A stretch of DNA of 64,000 nt from M3007 sp964539805. GTDB taxonomy: Bacteria; Bacteroidota; Bacteroidia; Chitinophagales; Saprospiraceae. Below are positions 24,566 through 32,474 of this stretch, in pieces. The stretch spans positions 28,834-92,833 of the forward strand of contig CAZIKN010000008.1 of the NCBI GenBank assembly GCA_964539805.1, written 5' to 3'. Below the pieces are notes generated by a model. The model worked only from the letters and a program-made list of their open reading frames with translations. It did no database searches and was not told where the DNA came from. The position numbers and the translations under genes were made by a program. Every line of letters begins with the position of its first letter. Within the stretch, counting starts at the first letter, position 1.

Positions 24566-25552
24566 ATGGAAAAAGAAATAAAACGTATTGCCGTCTTTAC
24601 TTCTGGTGGTGATGCACCTGGGATGAACGCAGCCATTCGCGCCATTATCCGCAACGGCTTCCACAATGACCTTCATATTTACGGCATTATGCGCGGCTAT
24701 GAAGGGATGATTGATGGCAACTTGCGTCGCTTGGAAACAACTGATGCCAGCAATATCATCCATCGGGGCGGCACTATACTAAAGACTGCCAGAAGCCAAC
24801 GCTTTATGACCCCGGAGGGCCGTAAACAAGCCTACGAAAACCTGGTAGATAATGATATTGATGCCCTGATTGCAATAGGTGGCAATGGCACTTTCACAGG
24901 AGCCAGCCTTTTTTCTAAAGAATTTGACATCCCTATTGTAGGCATACCTGGCACCATTGACAATGATTTGTATGGCACCGATTTTACTATCGGTTTTGAT
25001 ACGGCCCTGAATACGGCCGTGGAGGCTGTGGACAAAATCAGGGACACCGCCGACTCCCACAATCGCTTGTTTTTTGTGGAAGTGATGGGCAGGCATTCCG
25101 GTTTTATCGCCCTTCACACAGCTATTGCCGGCGGTGCTGGCGGGGTGCTTATCCCAGAGGAAAATACGGACATTGATGAATTGGCCAAAATGCTAAAAAA
25201 AGGAGCAAAGCGCCAAAAACTGTTCAGTATTGTCATTGTGGCGGAAGGTAATCACATGGGTACTGTTTATGACATAGCTGAAAAAGTAAAAGAAAAAATC
25301 TCCATTTATGATGATATCAAGGTGACGGTCATAGGGCACCTACAGCGAGGTGGGTCACCCAGTACATTGGACCGTGTTTTGGCCAGTGTCCTGGGCTTTA
25401 ACGCGGTAGAGGCCTTGTTGGCAGGGAAATCAAACATTATGGTGGGCATTAAAAACAATGAAATCAGCTATGTACCTTTTGAAGATGCCATCAGCAAATC
25501 CAAGCCGCTGAACAAAGATTTGTTGCACATGGCGCATATTTTGGCGCAATGA
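24566..25552 (+). CDS. pfkA: 6-phosphofructokinase
   Basis: 328 residues, the normal length. It commits fructose 6-phosphate to glycolysis. Visible sites are FTSGGDAPGMNAAIR (ATP binding), PGTIDND with T130, D132 and D134 at the catalytic positions, VEVMGRHSG, and VTVIGHLQRGGSPS. The glycine in PGTIDND and the glycine in GGNG both point to ATP rather than pyrophosphate as donor. Oddly, the aspartate of the usual GGDG magnesium motif (D103 in E. coli) is asparagine here (N107 in AIGGNGTFTGA). Repeats flank the gene on both sides. Confidence 0.93.
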   Translation: MEKEIKRIAVFTSGGDAPGMNAAIRAIIRNGFHNDLHIYGIMRGYEGMIDGNLRRLETTDASNIIHRGGTILKTARSQRFMTPEGRKQAYENLVDNDIDALIAIGGNGTFTGASLFSKEFDIPIVGIPGTIDNDLYGTDFTIGFDTALNTAVEAVDKIRDTADSHNRLFFVEVMGRHSGFIALHTAIAGGAGGVLIPEENTDIDELAKMLKKGAKRQKLFSIVIVAEGNHMGTVYDIAEKVKEKISIYDDIKVTVIGHLQRGGSPSTLDRVLASVLGFNAVEALLAGKSNIMVGIKNNEISYVPFEDAISKSKPLNKDLLHMAHILAQ

Positions 25553-25571
25553 TTTGGGGCGGGGGCAGCGT

Positions 25572-25960
25572 CTCACCCCATCGTTGAAACGATGGGGTGA
25601 GAAGGAAGGCAACATTGGGGGCAAATCATTACATGCTTGAAAACCCATCGTTGAAACGATGGGGTGAGAAGGAAGGCAACATGAAGGCAAATCATTGCAT
25701 GCTTGAAAGCGTTGGCCCAGCGTGCGAGCAGCGTTGAAACGATGGGGTGAGAAGGAAGGCAACATGAAGGCAAATCATTGCATGCTTGAAAGCGTTGGCC
25801 CAGCGTGCGAGCAGCGTTGAAACGATGGGGTGAGAAGGAAGGCAACATTGGAGGCAAATCATTACATGCTTGAAAGCGTTGGCCAAGCGCGCGAGCATCG
25901 TTGAAACGATGGGGTGAGAAGGAAGGCAACATTGGGGGCAAATCATTACATGCTTGAAGG
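25572..25960. repeat. Cluster of five palindromic intergenic repeats
   Basis: Five copies of a unit starting CGTTGAAACGATGGGG begin at 25582, 25649, 25732, 25815 and 25899. Units 2, 3 and 4 are 83, 83 and 84 bp; unit 1 is 67 bp and lacks the GCGTTGGCCCAGCG part, and unit 5 is partial. Unit 1 also keeps the left arm TCTCACCCCATCG, making a 13-bp stem with CGATGGGGTGAGA. The inner copies have lost most of that arm. All units share GAGAAGGAAGGCAACAT and CAAATCATT. The look is that of a REP-like element that expanded in tandem. It separates pfkA from the RNase H gene. Confidence 0.85.
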
Positions 25961-26020
25961 TTTAGCGCGGTGAAATGGATGATAAGCCTTAATTTTAAAG
26001 ATGCCAAAAATCTATTACTA

Positions 26021-26650
26021 ATGTCCGAAAAAAAGAAATTCTACACCGTTTGGGAGGGCAAGCGCCCAGGCGTATATGATTCCTGGGATGCCTGTAAAAA
26101 GCAGGTGGAGGGCTACCCGCAGGCCCGTTACAAGAGCTTTGGCAGCAGGGCAGAGGCAGAGAAAGCTTTAAAGGGCAATTACTGGCAATATGTACAAAAA
26201 GCGGCATCCGAAGCGCCTAAAACTGCCGCTTCTGTTGGAGATTATATCAAAAACAGCCTTGCGGTGGATGCGGCGTGTAGCGGCAATCCGGGCGATATGG
26301 AATACCAAGGGGTGCACATTGCCACAGGTAAAAAAATCTTCCATGTGGGGCCCTTGGAAGAAGGTACCAATAATATAGGAGAGTTTTTGGCGCTTGTGCA
26401 CGCTCTTGCCTTGCTCAAGAATGAAGGCAAGCCAAACTTGACTATTTACACCGATTCGCGCAATGCCATGTTATGGGTGAAAGCTAAACGCTGCAACACC
26501 AAATTGGAACAAACCCCGCGCAATGAAAAAATCTTTGAGATGATTGACCGCGCCGAACAGTGGTTGGCCAACAACCCCGTCACCAATCCCATCCTCAAAT
26601 GGGAAACAGAGGTTTGGGGCGAGATACCGGCCGATTTTGGGCGAAAGTGA
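26021..26650 (+). CDS. rnhA: Ribonuclease HI with N-terminal Cauli_VI domain
   Basis: 209 residues from the ATG of MSEKKKFYTVWEGKRPGVYD; an earlier in-frame ATG at 25970 lies in the repeat flank and adds no conserved sequence. Residues 5-52 are the small Cauli_VI domain that binds RNA-DNA hybrid. The RNase H fold carries D83 (AVDAACSGNPG), E121 (NNIGEFLALVHAL), D145 (YTDSRNAM) and a late acidic residue D206 (EIPADFG), the four metal ligands. It removes RNA from RNA-DNA hybrids during replication. Confidence 0.92.
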   Translation: MSEKKKFYTVWEGKRPGVYDSWDACKKQVEGYPQARYKSFGSRAEAEKALKGNYWQYVQKAASEAPKTAASVGDYIKNSLAVDAACSGNPGDMEYQGVHIATGKKIFHVGPLEEGTNNIGEFLALVHALALLKNEGKPNLTIYTDSRNAMLWVKAKRCNTKLEQTPRNEKIFEMIDRAEQWLANNPVTNPILKWETEVWGEIPADFGRK

Positions 26651-26673
26651 TGCTTGGGATTGAAACAGGCCAT

Positions 26674-27447
26674 CTATTCAATCTGCCAAATATCACCCCA
26701 TAGCCTTGCACCGCCATCTATGTATATGGTATCGCCGGTCATGTAGGCCGACATTGGACTGACCAAGAACAGGGTAAGCCAGGCCACTTCTTCCACAGTG
26801 CCGAGGCGTTTCATGGGCACGATGCGCGCAATGCCCTCCGTGAGTTCTGGTGGGTAGTTTTCTAATCCGCTGCTTTGTATGATACCCGGCGCAATGCTGT
26901 TAAGGCGTATGCCCTTATTAGCCCATTCCACGGCGAGGGTTTGGGTGAGGTTGCTCACGCCTGCGCGTGCTGCTGCGGAATGTGCCATGCCGGGTGTTCC
27001 ACGATAGTTGTTGACCACGATATTGACGATTGCGCCTTCATTTTTTGGAAAAAAGAAGCGTTTAGCCATGGCCTGGGTCACAAACCAGGTGCCGTTCAAA
27101 TTAGTATTGATGACGGCCTGCCAGCCTTTGGGGCTGATGTCCTCCGCTGGGCCGGCAAACTGACCACCGGCATTATTGACCAAAATATCCAATTTCCCGC
27201 AGGATTCGGCAATAAAATCGGCCAAAGCAGATACTTGCTCCGGCTCTCGGATATCGGTCGCCTTGGCATATACTCGGCCCCACTGAGACAACTCGGCCAG
27301 AGCCTTGTCCAAGCGTTCGGGTTTTCGGGAAGCGATGACGACTTCGGCCCCGAGTTGGAGCAATTGACGGACAATTTCAAAGCCTATTCCGCTGCCCCCG
27401 CCCGTGACAAGGGCAGTTTTGCCGGAGAAGAGATTGGGTTGGAACAT
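26674..27447 (-). CDS. SDR-family reductase, peroxisomal trans-2-enoyl-CoA reductase-like
   Basis: 257 residues; the start is the ATG of MFQPNLFSGKTALVTGGGSG, 49 bp after a TACCTTTG promoter box. The Rossmann motif GGGSGIG and the NNAG motif (ILVNNAGGQFAG) are clear. The usual catalytic YxxxK is not visible; the segment reads GMAHSAAARAGVSNLTQTLA, as in PECR/2,4-dienoyl-CoA reductase-like members, which also lack it. The C-terminus (MTGDTIYIDGGARLWG) is typical. It probably reduces an enoyl-CoA with NADPH in fatty-acid metabolism. The neighbouring divergent regulator may control it. Confidence 0.85.
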   Translation of the reverse strand: MFQPNLFSGKTALVTGGGSGIGFEIVRQLLQLGAEVVIASRKPERLDKALAELSQWGRVYAKATDIREPEQVSALADFIAESCGKLDILVNNAGGQFAGPAEDISPKGWQAVINTNLNGTWFVTQAMAKRFFFPKNEGAIVNIVVNNYRGTPGMAHSAAARAGVSNLTQTLAVEWANKGIRLNSIAPGIIQSSGLENYPPELTEGIARIVPMKRLGTVEEVAWLTLFLVSPMSAYMTGDTIYIDGGARLWGDIWQIE

Positions 27448-27495
27448 GATAATTATAAATTGCTGATCCTCATGGGTCAATTGCAATGTTTTGGG

Positions 27496-27503
27496 CAAAG
27501 GTA
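27496..27503 (-). promoter_or_regulatory. -7 element of the SDR gene
   Basis: TACCTTTG on the minus strand, 49 bp before the start codon at 27447. The remaining spacer up to 27645 shows nothing further. Confidence 0.5.
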
Positions 27504-27645
27504 AATTTTCAATACATTTACTGGCTCGTTTTTTTTACATAATGGGTTTGGGTGCTTTGGCTTTTTTCCCACTACCACTCTGGTCGCTTTCTGAATGGGT
27601 TAGATATTTTTTGCATAAAAATTCTTGAAGTAAAACCGGTTTGTA

Positions 27646-27653
27646 TATATTTG
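27646..27653 (+). promoter_or_regulatory. -7 element of the BetR-like regulator gene
   Basis: TATATTTG with a TTG 18 bp upstream (27625-27627). The transcript leader would be about 110 nt long. Confidence 0.5.
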
Positions 27654-27773
27654 CCCTGACTAAACAAAGTTGCGGGGCAATAATTGTTACACAAATTGGA
27701 TTTTTTCACTTTATGCGCCCCAGAATATGTGCAATAAATAACCACATCATCAAACCAATTGCTGTTACCAACC

Positions 27774-28781
27774 ATGACACATCCTGTTCAAGATCGCCTA
27801 TTTGCCGCAATCGAACAAAACAACAAATCCGGTCTCCGTCTGGTGGAAGCCGTTTGTTCGGTATTGAACCTCAGCCGTAGCCACGCCTACAAAAAAATAG
27901 GCGGCGAGGCAGCACTATCCTTGGAAGAAGCTGTGCAGTTGGCCAAACATTTCGATATCAGCTTGGACGAAATGACCACTATGGAACAGATCGGGAGAGC
28001 CATTATGCGCTATAATGTGCCCAAGGAAGGCATTGACGCACAGTTGTTTATGGATGGCTTGGCACAACAGGCGTATGCCATACAACACATGAAACAGCCC
28101 AGAATCTGGTATGCCACGCACGAATTGCCCATTTTTCATTACATGCCCTGCAAACAGCTCTTGGCCTTCAAACTGTATGTCTGGAGCCGTATCAACTGGC
28201 GCACCCCGATGGCCCTGCAAACAAAATTCCACCCCGAGGGCTTTATGGAACATTACCCTGAGGTTTATGACCTCTCCGAACGGCTCTGGCAATTTTACCT
28301 TTCCATGCCGGGAAAGGAGTTTTGGCCCTTAGGCATCCTTGACACTACCCTTCGCCAGATCAAATACATGAAGGAGGCCGGTTATTTTGCGGAACCGGGC
28401 ATTGCCGAGAACTTGTGCATAGAGTTGGCGGACATGCTGCACGAGCGCAAGGCAATGGCTAAACAAGGAAGCAAAACGCCGGTACCCGGAATGGCCCACA
28501 AAGTGGATTTCCAACTTTTTCACAACGAGATTGCCTACACAAACAGCCTGATCCTGCTTTTTGAAGGCGATGCCCCAACCGCTCTGTTTACGACCTTGGA
28601 CAATCCCAACTTCATCCACTCATTGGATAACCCGCTGTGTCAGCGGGTACACCGTTGGCTGCTCAACATAGAGGCTTCCTCTATGCCCATTAGCAATGGG
28701 GCCGAAAAAGAGCGCGAAAGTTTCTTTAACCGATTGGTGGAGGCTGCTAACGCACGTCATTTATTACCAACAAAACCATAG
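27774..28781 (+). CDS. BetR-like helix-turn-helix regulator
   Basis: 335 residues from the second ATG (MTHPVQDRLFAAIEQNNKSG), which matches the family start. The first 70 residues are a helix-turn-helix domain of the BetR type (LRLVEAVCSVLNLSRSHAYK, KIGGEAALSLEEAVQLAKHF). The remaining 260 residues form a helical domain of unknown ligand (YATHELPIFHYMPCKQLLAF, WPLGILDTTLRQIKYM). Large cytoplasmic regulators of this kind are common in Bacteroidota and their signals are unknown. It is divergent from the SDR gene. Confidence 0.75.
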   Translation: MTHPVQDRLFAAIEQNNKSGLRLVEAVCSVLNLSRSHAYKKIGGEAALSLEEAVQLAKHFDISLDEMTTMEQIGRAIMRYNVPKEGIDAQLFMDGLAQQAYAIQHMKQPRIWYATHELPIFHYMPCKQLLAFKLYVWSRINWRTPMALQTKFHPEGFMEHYPEVYDLSERLWQFYLSMPGKEFWPLGILDTTLRQIKYMKEAGYFAEPGIAENLCIELADMLHERKAMAKQGSKTPVPGMAHKVDFQLFHNEIAYTNSLILLFEGDAPTALFTTLDNPNFIHSLDNPLCQRVHRWLLNIEASSMPISNGAEKERESFFNRLVEAANARHLLPTKP

Positions 28782-28864
28782 TTGAATGCATTAATTTTTT
28801 TCTGGGTATAACTGAATTGATAGACAAAACTGAATTGCTTAAAAATGCCCTGTGATTTTTCCAC

Positions 28865-30355
28865 TTATTTACCCACCACCATCTGTATCACACAGTGGCC
28901 TCCGGGTCGCCTGGCTTCTATAAAATAGACTCCCGGCATGAAACCCTGTACCTCCATGGTGGTCTTGCCCGATGGATCCGTTTTATGGGTCATTAATAGC
29001 CTGCCCAGCACATCATATACCCTAAGATCAGCTTGTACACAGGCGGCGGTTTCAACATCAACCTGTTCCTGCACCGGATTGGGCTTTATTTTTATTACAG
29101 TCTTGCATGTGGAACAATCAGAATCTGGCTTGGGTGGAGCCTTGTAAAGTGTATCACAGGGGCTGCCCAGCAAGTTTTTCAATGCGAAGTTGGGGAAGTT
29201 GGGCATGCCGATGTTGAGTTCGGAATAGATTCTGTAGTCATGCTGTCGAAAGTTACAGGCCTTACCGAGGCTATCGGGATTGTGCACAATGTGAAGGTGT
29301 TGCGCACTACTGGTAGTACCCATGTATATCTTGCCATCGGGTGCCAGCCACTGCTGGAAAAAAGCCGTTACGAAGGGCGTAGAAAACCCGTCAAAGGTAT
29401 CAATGAACATGGCACTGCCGCCCCCTTTGAGTACGTCATACTGGCTCAACGACGTACAGCTGCTAATATACAAAAAGCGCTGGTTGGGCGAAAAACAGAG
29501 CGAGCCGCAGACTTCTCCCTTCTTCACCTTGATCTCCTGTGGGCAGCACAATGCGCCCGTACAGCGGTCAAAACCGAGCAGCAGCACCACGCCCTGCCAC
29601 ACATTCATGCGGGCGAAAAGGCTGCCATCAGGTGAAAAGGCCGCCTGGGTAGCAAACTGCATCATATCTTTGCGCCCTATGCTCGTCGAGTCCTTGAAGT
29701 GCAGACCCTGAGGATCGAGCAAAAAGGTATAATAAGTATTGGTGAGACCCGTGTCGCGCTTGGGGATGAGGAACCACCAGTCGCGGCCGTTGGCGTGGCG
29801 AGTGGCGGTGAGCAGGTCGGCGAAGGGCATCTCAGCAGCTATCCGGTTCTTTTGGGTCACCGCGCCAAGGCCTGAGTCAAGGGTCATGTCAACCGTAGTG
29901 TGCAGTAACTGGTCGGGGTAGCGCTGCCGTTTTTTGTTGTTAAGGTGCACCATGACATACTGGCTGCTGTGGCCGGGCCGGGGCAGTATCACGGTGCCTC
30001 GCATCAGGTCAAAGCCGCCATATTGTTTGCAAGTCCAGTTGTAGCTGGCCCCCGGATTCAGGCTGTCCCCGCGCAGCATGATGCGATTTTTTCGATTGAT
30101 CAATTCGCATCCATTGGTGAAGAACTGTAGGCGGCCTGCAGAGTCGGATATGGTGCCCACAGTTCTGGCCATCATGTACCTAAACGGCAAAGTAAAGGTG
30201 TCCACCTGCAATTTGCCGTTTGTAAAGTGCATATCGTTTTTCCGCTTAGGGGCCCCTTGTGTACCCCCGCCGAATACGAAATGGTTGTCATGGCGTTGGG
30301 CATGGGCAAATTTTGAGGTGATAAATAATAATAAGAGTAGAAATAGTCTTGGCAT
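28865..30355 (-). CDS. Secreted protein with T9SS type A sorting domain
   Basis: 496 residues. Signal peptide MPRLFLLLLLFITSKFAHAQ is followed by a long beta-rich, WD/propeller-like region with motifs such as AAFSPDGSLFARMNVW, LCFSPNQRFLYISSC and QWLAPDGKIYMGTTSS, each resembling one blade of a beta-propeller. Cysteines in DSDCSTCKTVIKIKPNPVQE precede the C-terminal T9SS type A domain (IKPNPVQEQVDVE, LRVYDVLGRLLM, GVYFIEARRPGG). It is therefore translocated by T9SS and attached or released at the surface. The function is unknown. It is the first gene of the minus-strand surface cluster at 28.9-42 kb. Confidence 0.85.
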   Translation of the reverse strand: MPRLFLLLLLFITSKFAHAQRHDNHFVFGGGTQGAPKRKNDMHFTNGKLQVDTFTLPFRYMMARTVGTISDSAGRLQFFTNGCELINRKNRIMLRGDSLNPGASYNWTCKQYGGFDLMRGTVILPRPGHSSQYVMVHLNNKKRQRYPDQLLHTTVDMTLDSGLGAVTQKNRIAAEMPFADLLTATRHANGRDWWFLIPKRDTGLTNTYYTFLLDPQGLHFKDSTSIGRKDMMQFATQAAFSPDGSLFARMNVWQGVVLLLGFDRCTGALCCPQEIKVKKGEVCGSLCFSPNQRFLYISSCTSLSQYDVLKGGGSAMFIDTFDGFSTPFVTAFFQQWLAPDGKIYMGTTSSAQHLHIVHNPDSLGKACNFRQHDYRIYSELNIGMPNFPNFALKNLLGSPCDTLYKAPPKPDSDCSTCKTVIKIKPNPVQEQVDVETAACVQADLRVYDVLGRLLMTHKTDPSGKTTMEVQGFMPGVYFIEARRPGGHCVIQMVVGK

Positions 30356-30383
30356 AAGTGACTGGATTTATAGCCAAAGCAAA

Positions 30384-30457
30384 GTGATTTTGAATCTAAT
30401 CGCGTCTGTAAATCTTTGAAAATCAGGCGAATCAATCCTGAAAATTTCCAAAATCAC
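30384..30457. repeat. Weak inverted repeat between surface genes
   Basis: GTGATTTTG (30384-30392) and CAAAATCAC (30449-30457) are perfectly complementary over 9 bp with a 56-nt interior that contains AATCAGGCGAATCAATCCTG. It may be an intergenic mobile repeat or a chance pair. Confidence 0.3.
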
Positions 30458-30504
30458 TTAAATCCTGGTATATTTTTGTTGAACTTCCATATTGTTGATC
30501 TGTG

Positions 30505-31074
30505 TTATTGAGGGGAGTATTTTAAATCAAAACGGCCATCCGTAATGACCATTTTATCGTTTTTGTTGATGGAATCTCGGTATAATTCAAAGGCAAAAGT
30601 GCCGGATATTATATTTTTTACGGTGTCTATGTAAGTTATTGTTACACAATTATTTGGATTATTAAAATAAGAACTTTGGTATAGAGTACCATACCTCCAA
30701 TATTGAGCTCCAATTCTTGGATGAGGGTCGCAATTTTTTCCGACACTAAAAAAAGTAGGCCCAAAAGTTATTGAAAGCAAATCGTCAATATAGGGGTCTT
30801 TTGAAATAAGCCTACAACTCATTGAGCCATTACCTTCGAGTGTTTTTTCAAATACCCTTGCACTTTTTGCTACCACGGTAACAGAACCAAGTGGCACCCT
30901 CGGCACCCATACCTGATTGTATATCATGCACCCAAAAGTATTTTTACCCTCTTGGGTCTCTGGGGGGAGTTTGGTGTAGTCTTCGGGCGGCGGCTGAGGT
31001 GGTGGAATCGGTTCCTCCTTGCCGCAACCCAAAAGCCACAATGCCATCAGCGATACGAGCAACAATTTTTTCAT
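30505..31074 (-). CDS. DUF6252-like lipoprotein, type B mature domain, MKKLLLVSL leader
   Basis: 189 residues. Leader MKKLLLVSLMALWLLGC has a canonical lipobox (LLGC), followed by GKEE, a charged motif that in Bacteroidota can route lipoproteins to the surface. A proline-rich linker follows. The mature domain starts NTFGCMIYNQVWVPR and ends ISGTFAFELYRDSINKNDKM, ITDGRFDLKYSPQ, the signature of small DUF6252-like lipoproteins. From 30554 to 30945 the DNA reads identical by eye to 41519-41910 in the gene at 41470-42123, while the leader and upstream DNA match the gene at 40804-41433. It is therefore a mosaic. The function is unknown. Confidence 0.85.
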   Translation of the reverse strand: MKKLLLVSLMALWLLGCGKEEPIPPPQPPPEDYTKLPPETQEGKNTFGCMIYNQVWVPRVPLGSVTVVAKSARVFEKTLEGNGSMSCRLISKDPYIDDLLSITFGPTFFSVGKNCDPHPRIGAQYWRYGTLYQSSYFNNPNNCVTITYIDTVKNIISGTFAFELYRDSINKNDKMVITDGRFDLKYSPQ

Positions 31075-31125
31075 GTCCTGAAAAATTTTAAGTGTTAGAG
31101 AAAATCAGGTGTTAAGGAACATTCT

Positions 31126-31755
31126 TCATTCACTCTTTTTTCTTTTCCACCCGCGAATTGCTTCCAATTCGTAACTGAGCGCGAGGCCGAAGGATCGGAC
31201 GGGAAAAATATCAAAATATTTGTTTGAGAGCATAGTTTGGCCGTGATAATAATAGCCTTCAAGGTTGAAGCCCCAGTGGTTAAGGCCCAAAGTGTACAAG
31301 ATGCCGCGTTCGCGCATGGTTCGATCTATCTGACTTAACAATACCCCGTTCTTGACGTACCGAACGTCATTGACCACGTTGAAACTGCAGCCCGCACCTA
31401 CAACTATCCAATCGGCTATTTTATAGTTTAGGGTAAGGTTGTTTCGCATATACTCGAATGCGATGCCCTCATAACCTACAAAACCATACGTTGATGCCGT
31501 GACGTTTTTTTCAGTAAAGATGAATTGATAGTTTATGCTAAATTGCGCAAATAGGCATTGTTTGACCCGAAACCCATAGAACGGTGATTGATGAACAAAA
31601 CCTGTATCCGTTATCCCAAAAAATACAAATTTGGGATCGGCGTTGTAGCTTTGCAGATTGCTGTAATCCATGCCGACAACCGGGGCAAGATAGGTTTGGG
31701 CGTGGACAGTACGGGTCATGCAAAATAATAGTAGCGAAAAGTAAAGGTGTTTCAT
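31126..31755 (-). CDS. Outer-membrane beta-barrel protein, paralog 2
   Basis: 209 residues, signal peptide MKHLYFSLLLFCMTRTVHAQ, then alternating strands (FSINYQFIFTEKNVTAS, GFNLEGYYYHGQTML, SFGLALSYELEAI) typical of an eight-strand-like outer-membrane barrel. It is clearly paralogous to the gene immediately upstream (31768-32400, 12 bp apart): both share the PVVGMDYSN / PLVGMDYSN, ITDTGFV, YYHG and RSFGxALSY motifs. The pair looks like an old tandem duplication since the proteins now differ at many positions. The function is unknown. Confidence 0.75.
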   Translation of the reverse strand: MKHLYFSLLLFCMTRTVHAQTYLAPVVGMDYSNLQSYNADPKFVFFGITDTGFVHQSPFYGFRVKQCLFAQFSINYQFIFTEKNVTASTYGFVGYEGIAFEYMRNNLTLNYKIADWIVVGAGCSFNVVNDVRYVKNGVLLSQIDRTMRERGILYTLGLNHWGFNLEGYYYHGQTMLSNKYFDIFPVRSFGLALSYELEAIRGWKRKKSE

Positions 31756-31767
31756 AATGTGTGGTTG

Positions 31768-32400
31768 TTATTGTTTGCGCTTTCCCCACCCGCGCCAAAT
31801 GCGGATATCATAACTAAGGGCGATACCAAAAGAGCGTGTGGGCGCAATAATCAAAGCTTCTTTCAGGTTGGTGTATGTTGTTAATCCATGATAATACAAG
31901 CCCTCCAAGTTAAAATTTTTATAGTTGATTCCTGCTGAAAAAAGCAGCCCGTTCTCACGAAAAGTTCGTATGATTTGATCGCTTTTTTCACCTTTTAAAC
32001 GAAGATGAACCTCGTTGACCACGTTAAGGCTTCCGCCTGCTCCCAGGGTGAGCAAGTTGGCCAATTTGTAGTTCAACAACAGGTTGTTTCGTATGTGTTT
32101 GAACATAATGCCATCAAAAGGTATAAAATTAAACACGCCCGCATTGACCTTTTTTTCTGTGTAAGTAAATTGATAGACCAAATTCAGGGAGCCTACTATT
32201 TGCTGTTTTGCCCTGAAGCCCCAAAAAGGTGTTTCATTGACAAAACCTGTGTCCGTGATCCAAAATGTCTGGAATTGTGGATCAAGATCAATGCTGCGGA
32301 AATTGCTGTAATCCATGCCGACAAGCGGGCCGATGTAGGTTTGGGCCTGGGTGGCACGAGTTGTGCAAAAAAATAGTAGTAAAAAGTAAAAATGTTTCAT
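31768..32400 (-). CDS. Outer-membrane beta-barrel protein, paralog 1
   Basis: 210 residues, signal peptide MKHFYFLLLFFCTTRATQAQ, then barrel-like strands. Shared motifs with the downstream paralog include GPLVGMDYSNFRSID, FWITDTGFVNETPFWGFRAK and NLEGLYYHGLTTY. No enzymatic motif is visible. It sits 75 bp downstream of the metallopeptidase gene on the same strand. It could be a channel, anchor or adhesin; the sequence does not decide. Confidence 0.75.
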   Translation of the reverse strand: MKHFYFLLLFFCTTRATQAQTYIGPLVGMDYSNFRSIDLDPQFQTFWITDTGFVNETPFWGFRAKQQIVGSLNLVYQFTYTEKKVNAGVFNFIPFDGIMFKHIRNNLLLNYKLANLLTLGAGGSLNVVNEVHLRLKGEKSDQIIRTFRENGLLFSAGINYKNFNLEGLYYHGLTTYTNLKEALIIAPTRSFGIALSYDIRIWRGWGKRKQ

Positions 32401-32474
32401 AGTCTGTGGTTATGGTATTGAAAAATGAAAATCTTGGTGAACGCAAATGCACTTTGGCTCACCAAGATCGGATG

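Noticed and set aside
25572..25960. A CRISPR array
   Set aside because: The repeated units are homologous along their whole length, with no unique spacers, and no cas gene is near.
25430..26007. Open minus-strand frames of 84-144 residues with repeated peptides such as HAMICLHVAFLLTPSFQR
   Set aside because: They are translations of the palindromic repeat cluster, repeat every 28 residues, and have no start region or conservation independent of the DNA repeat.
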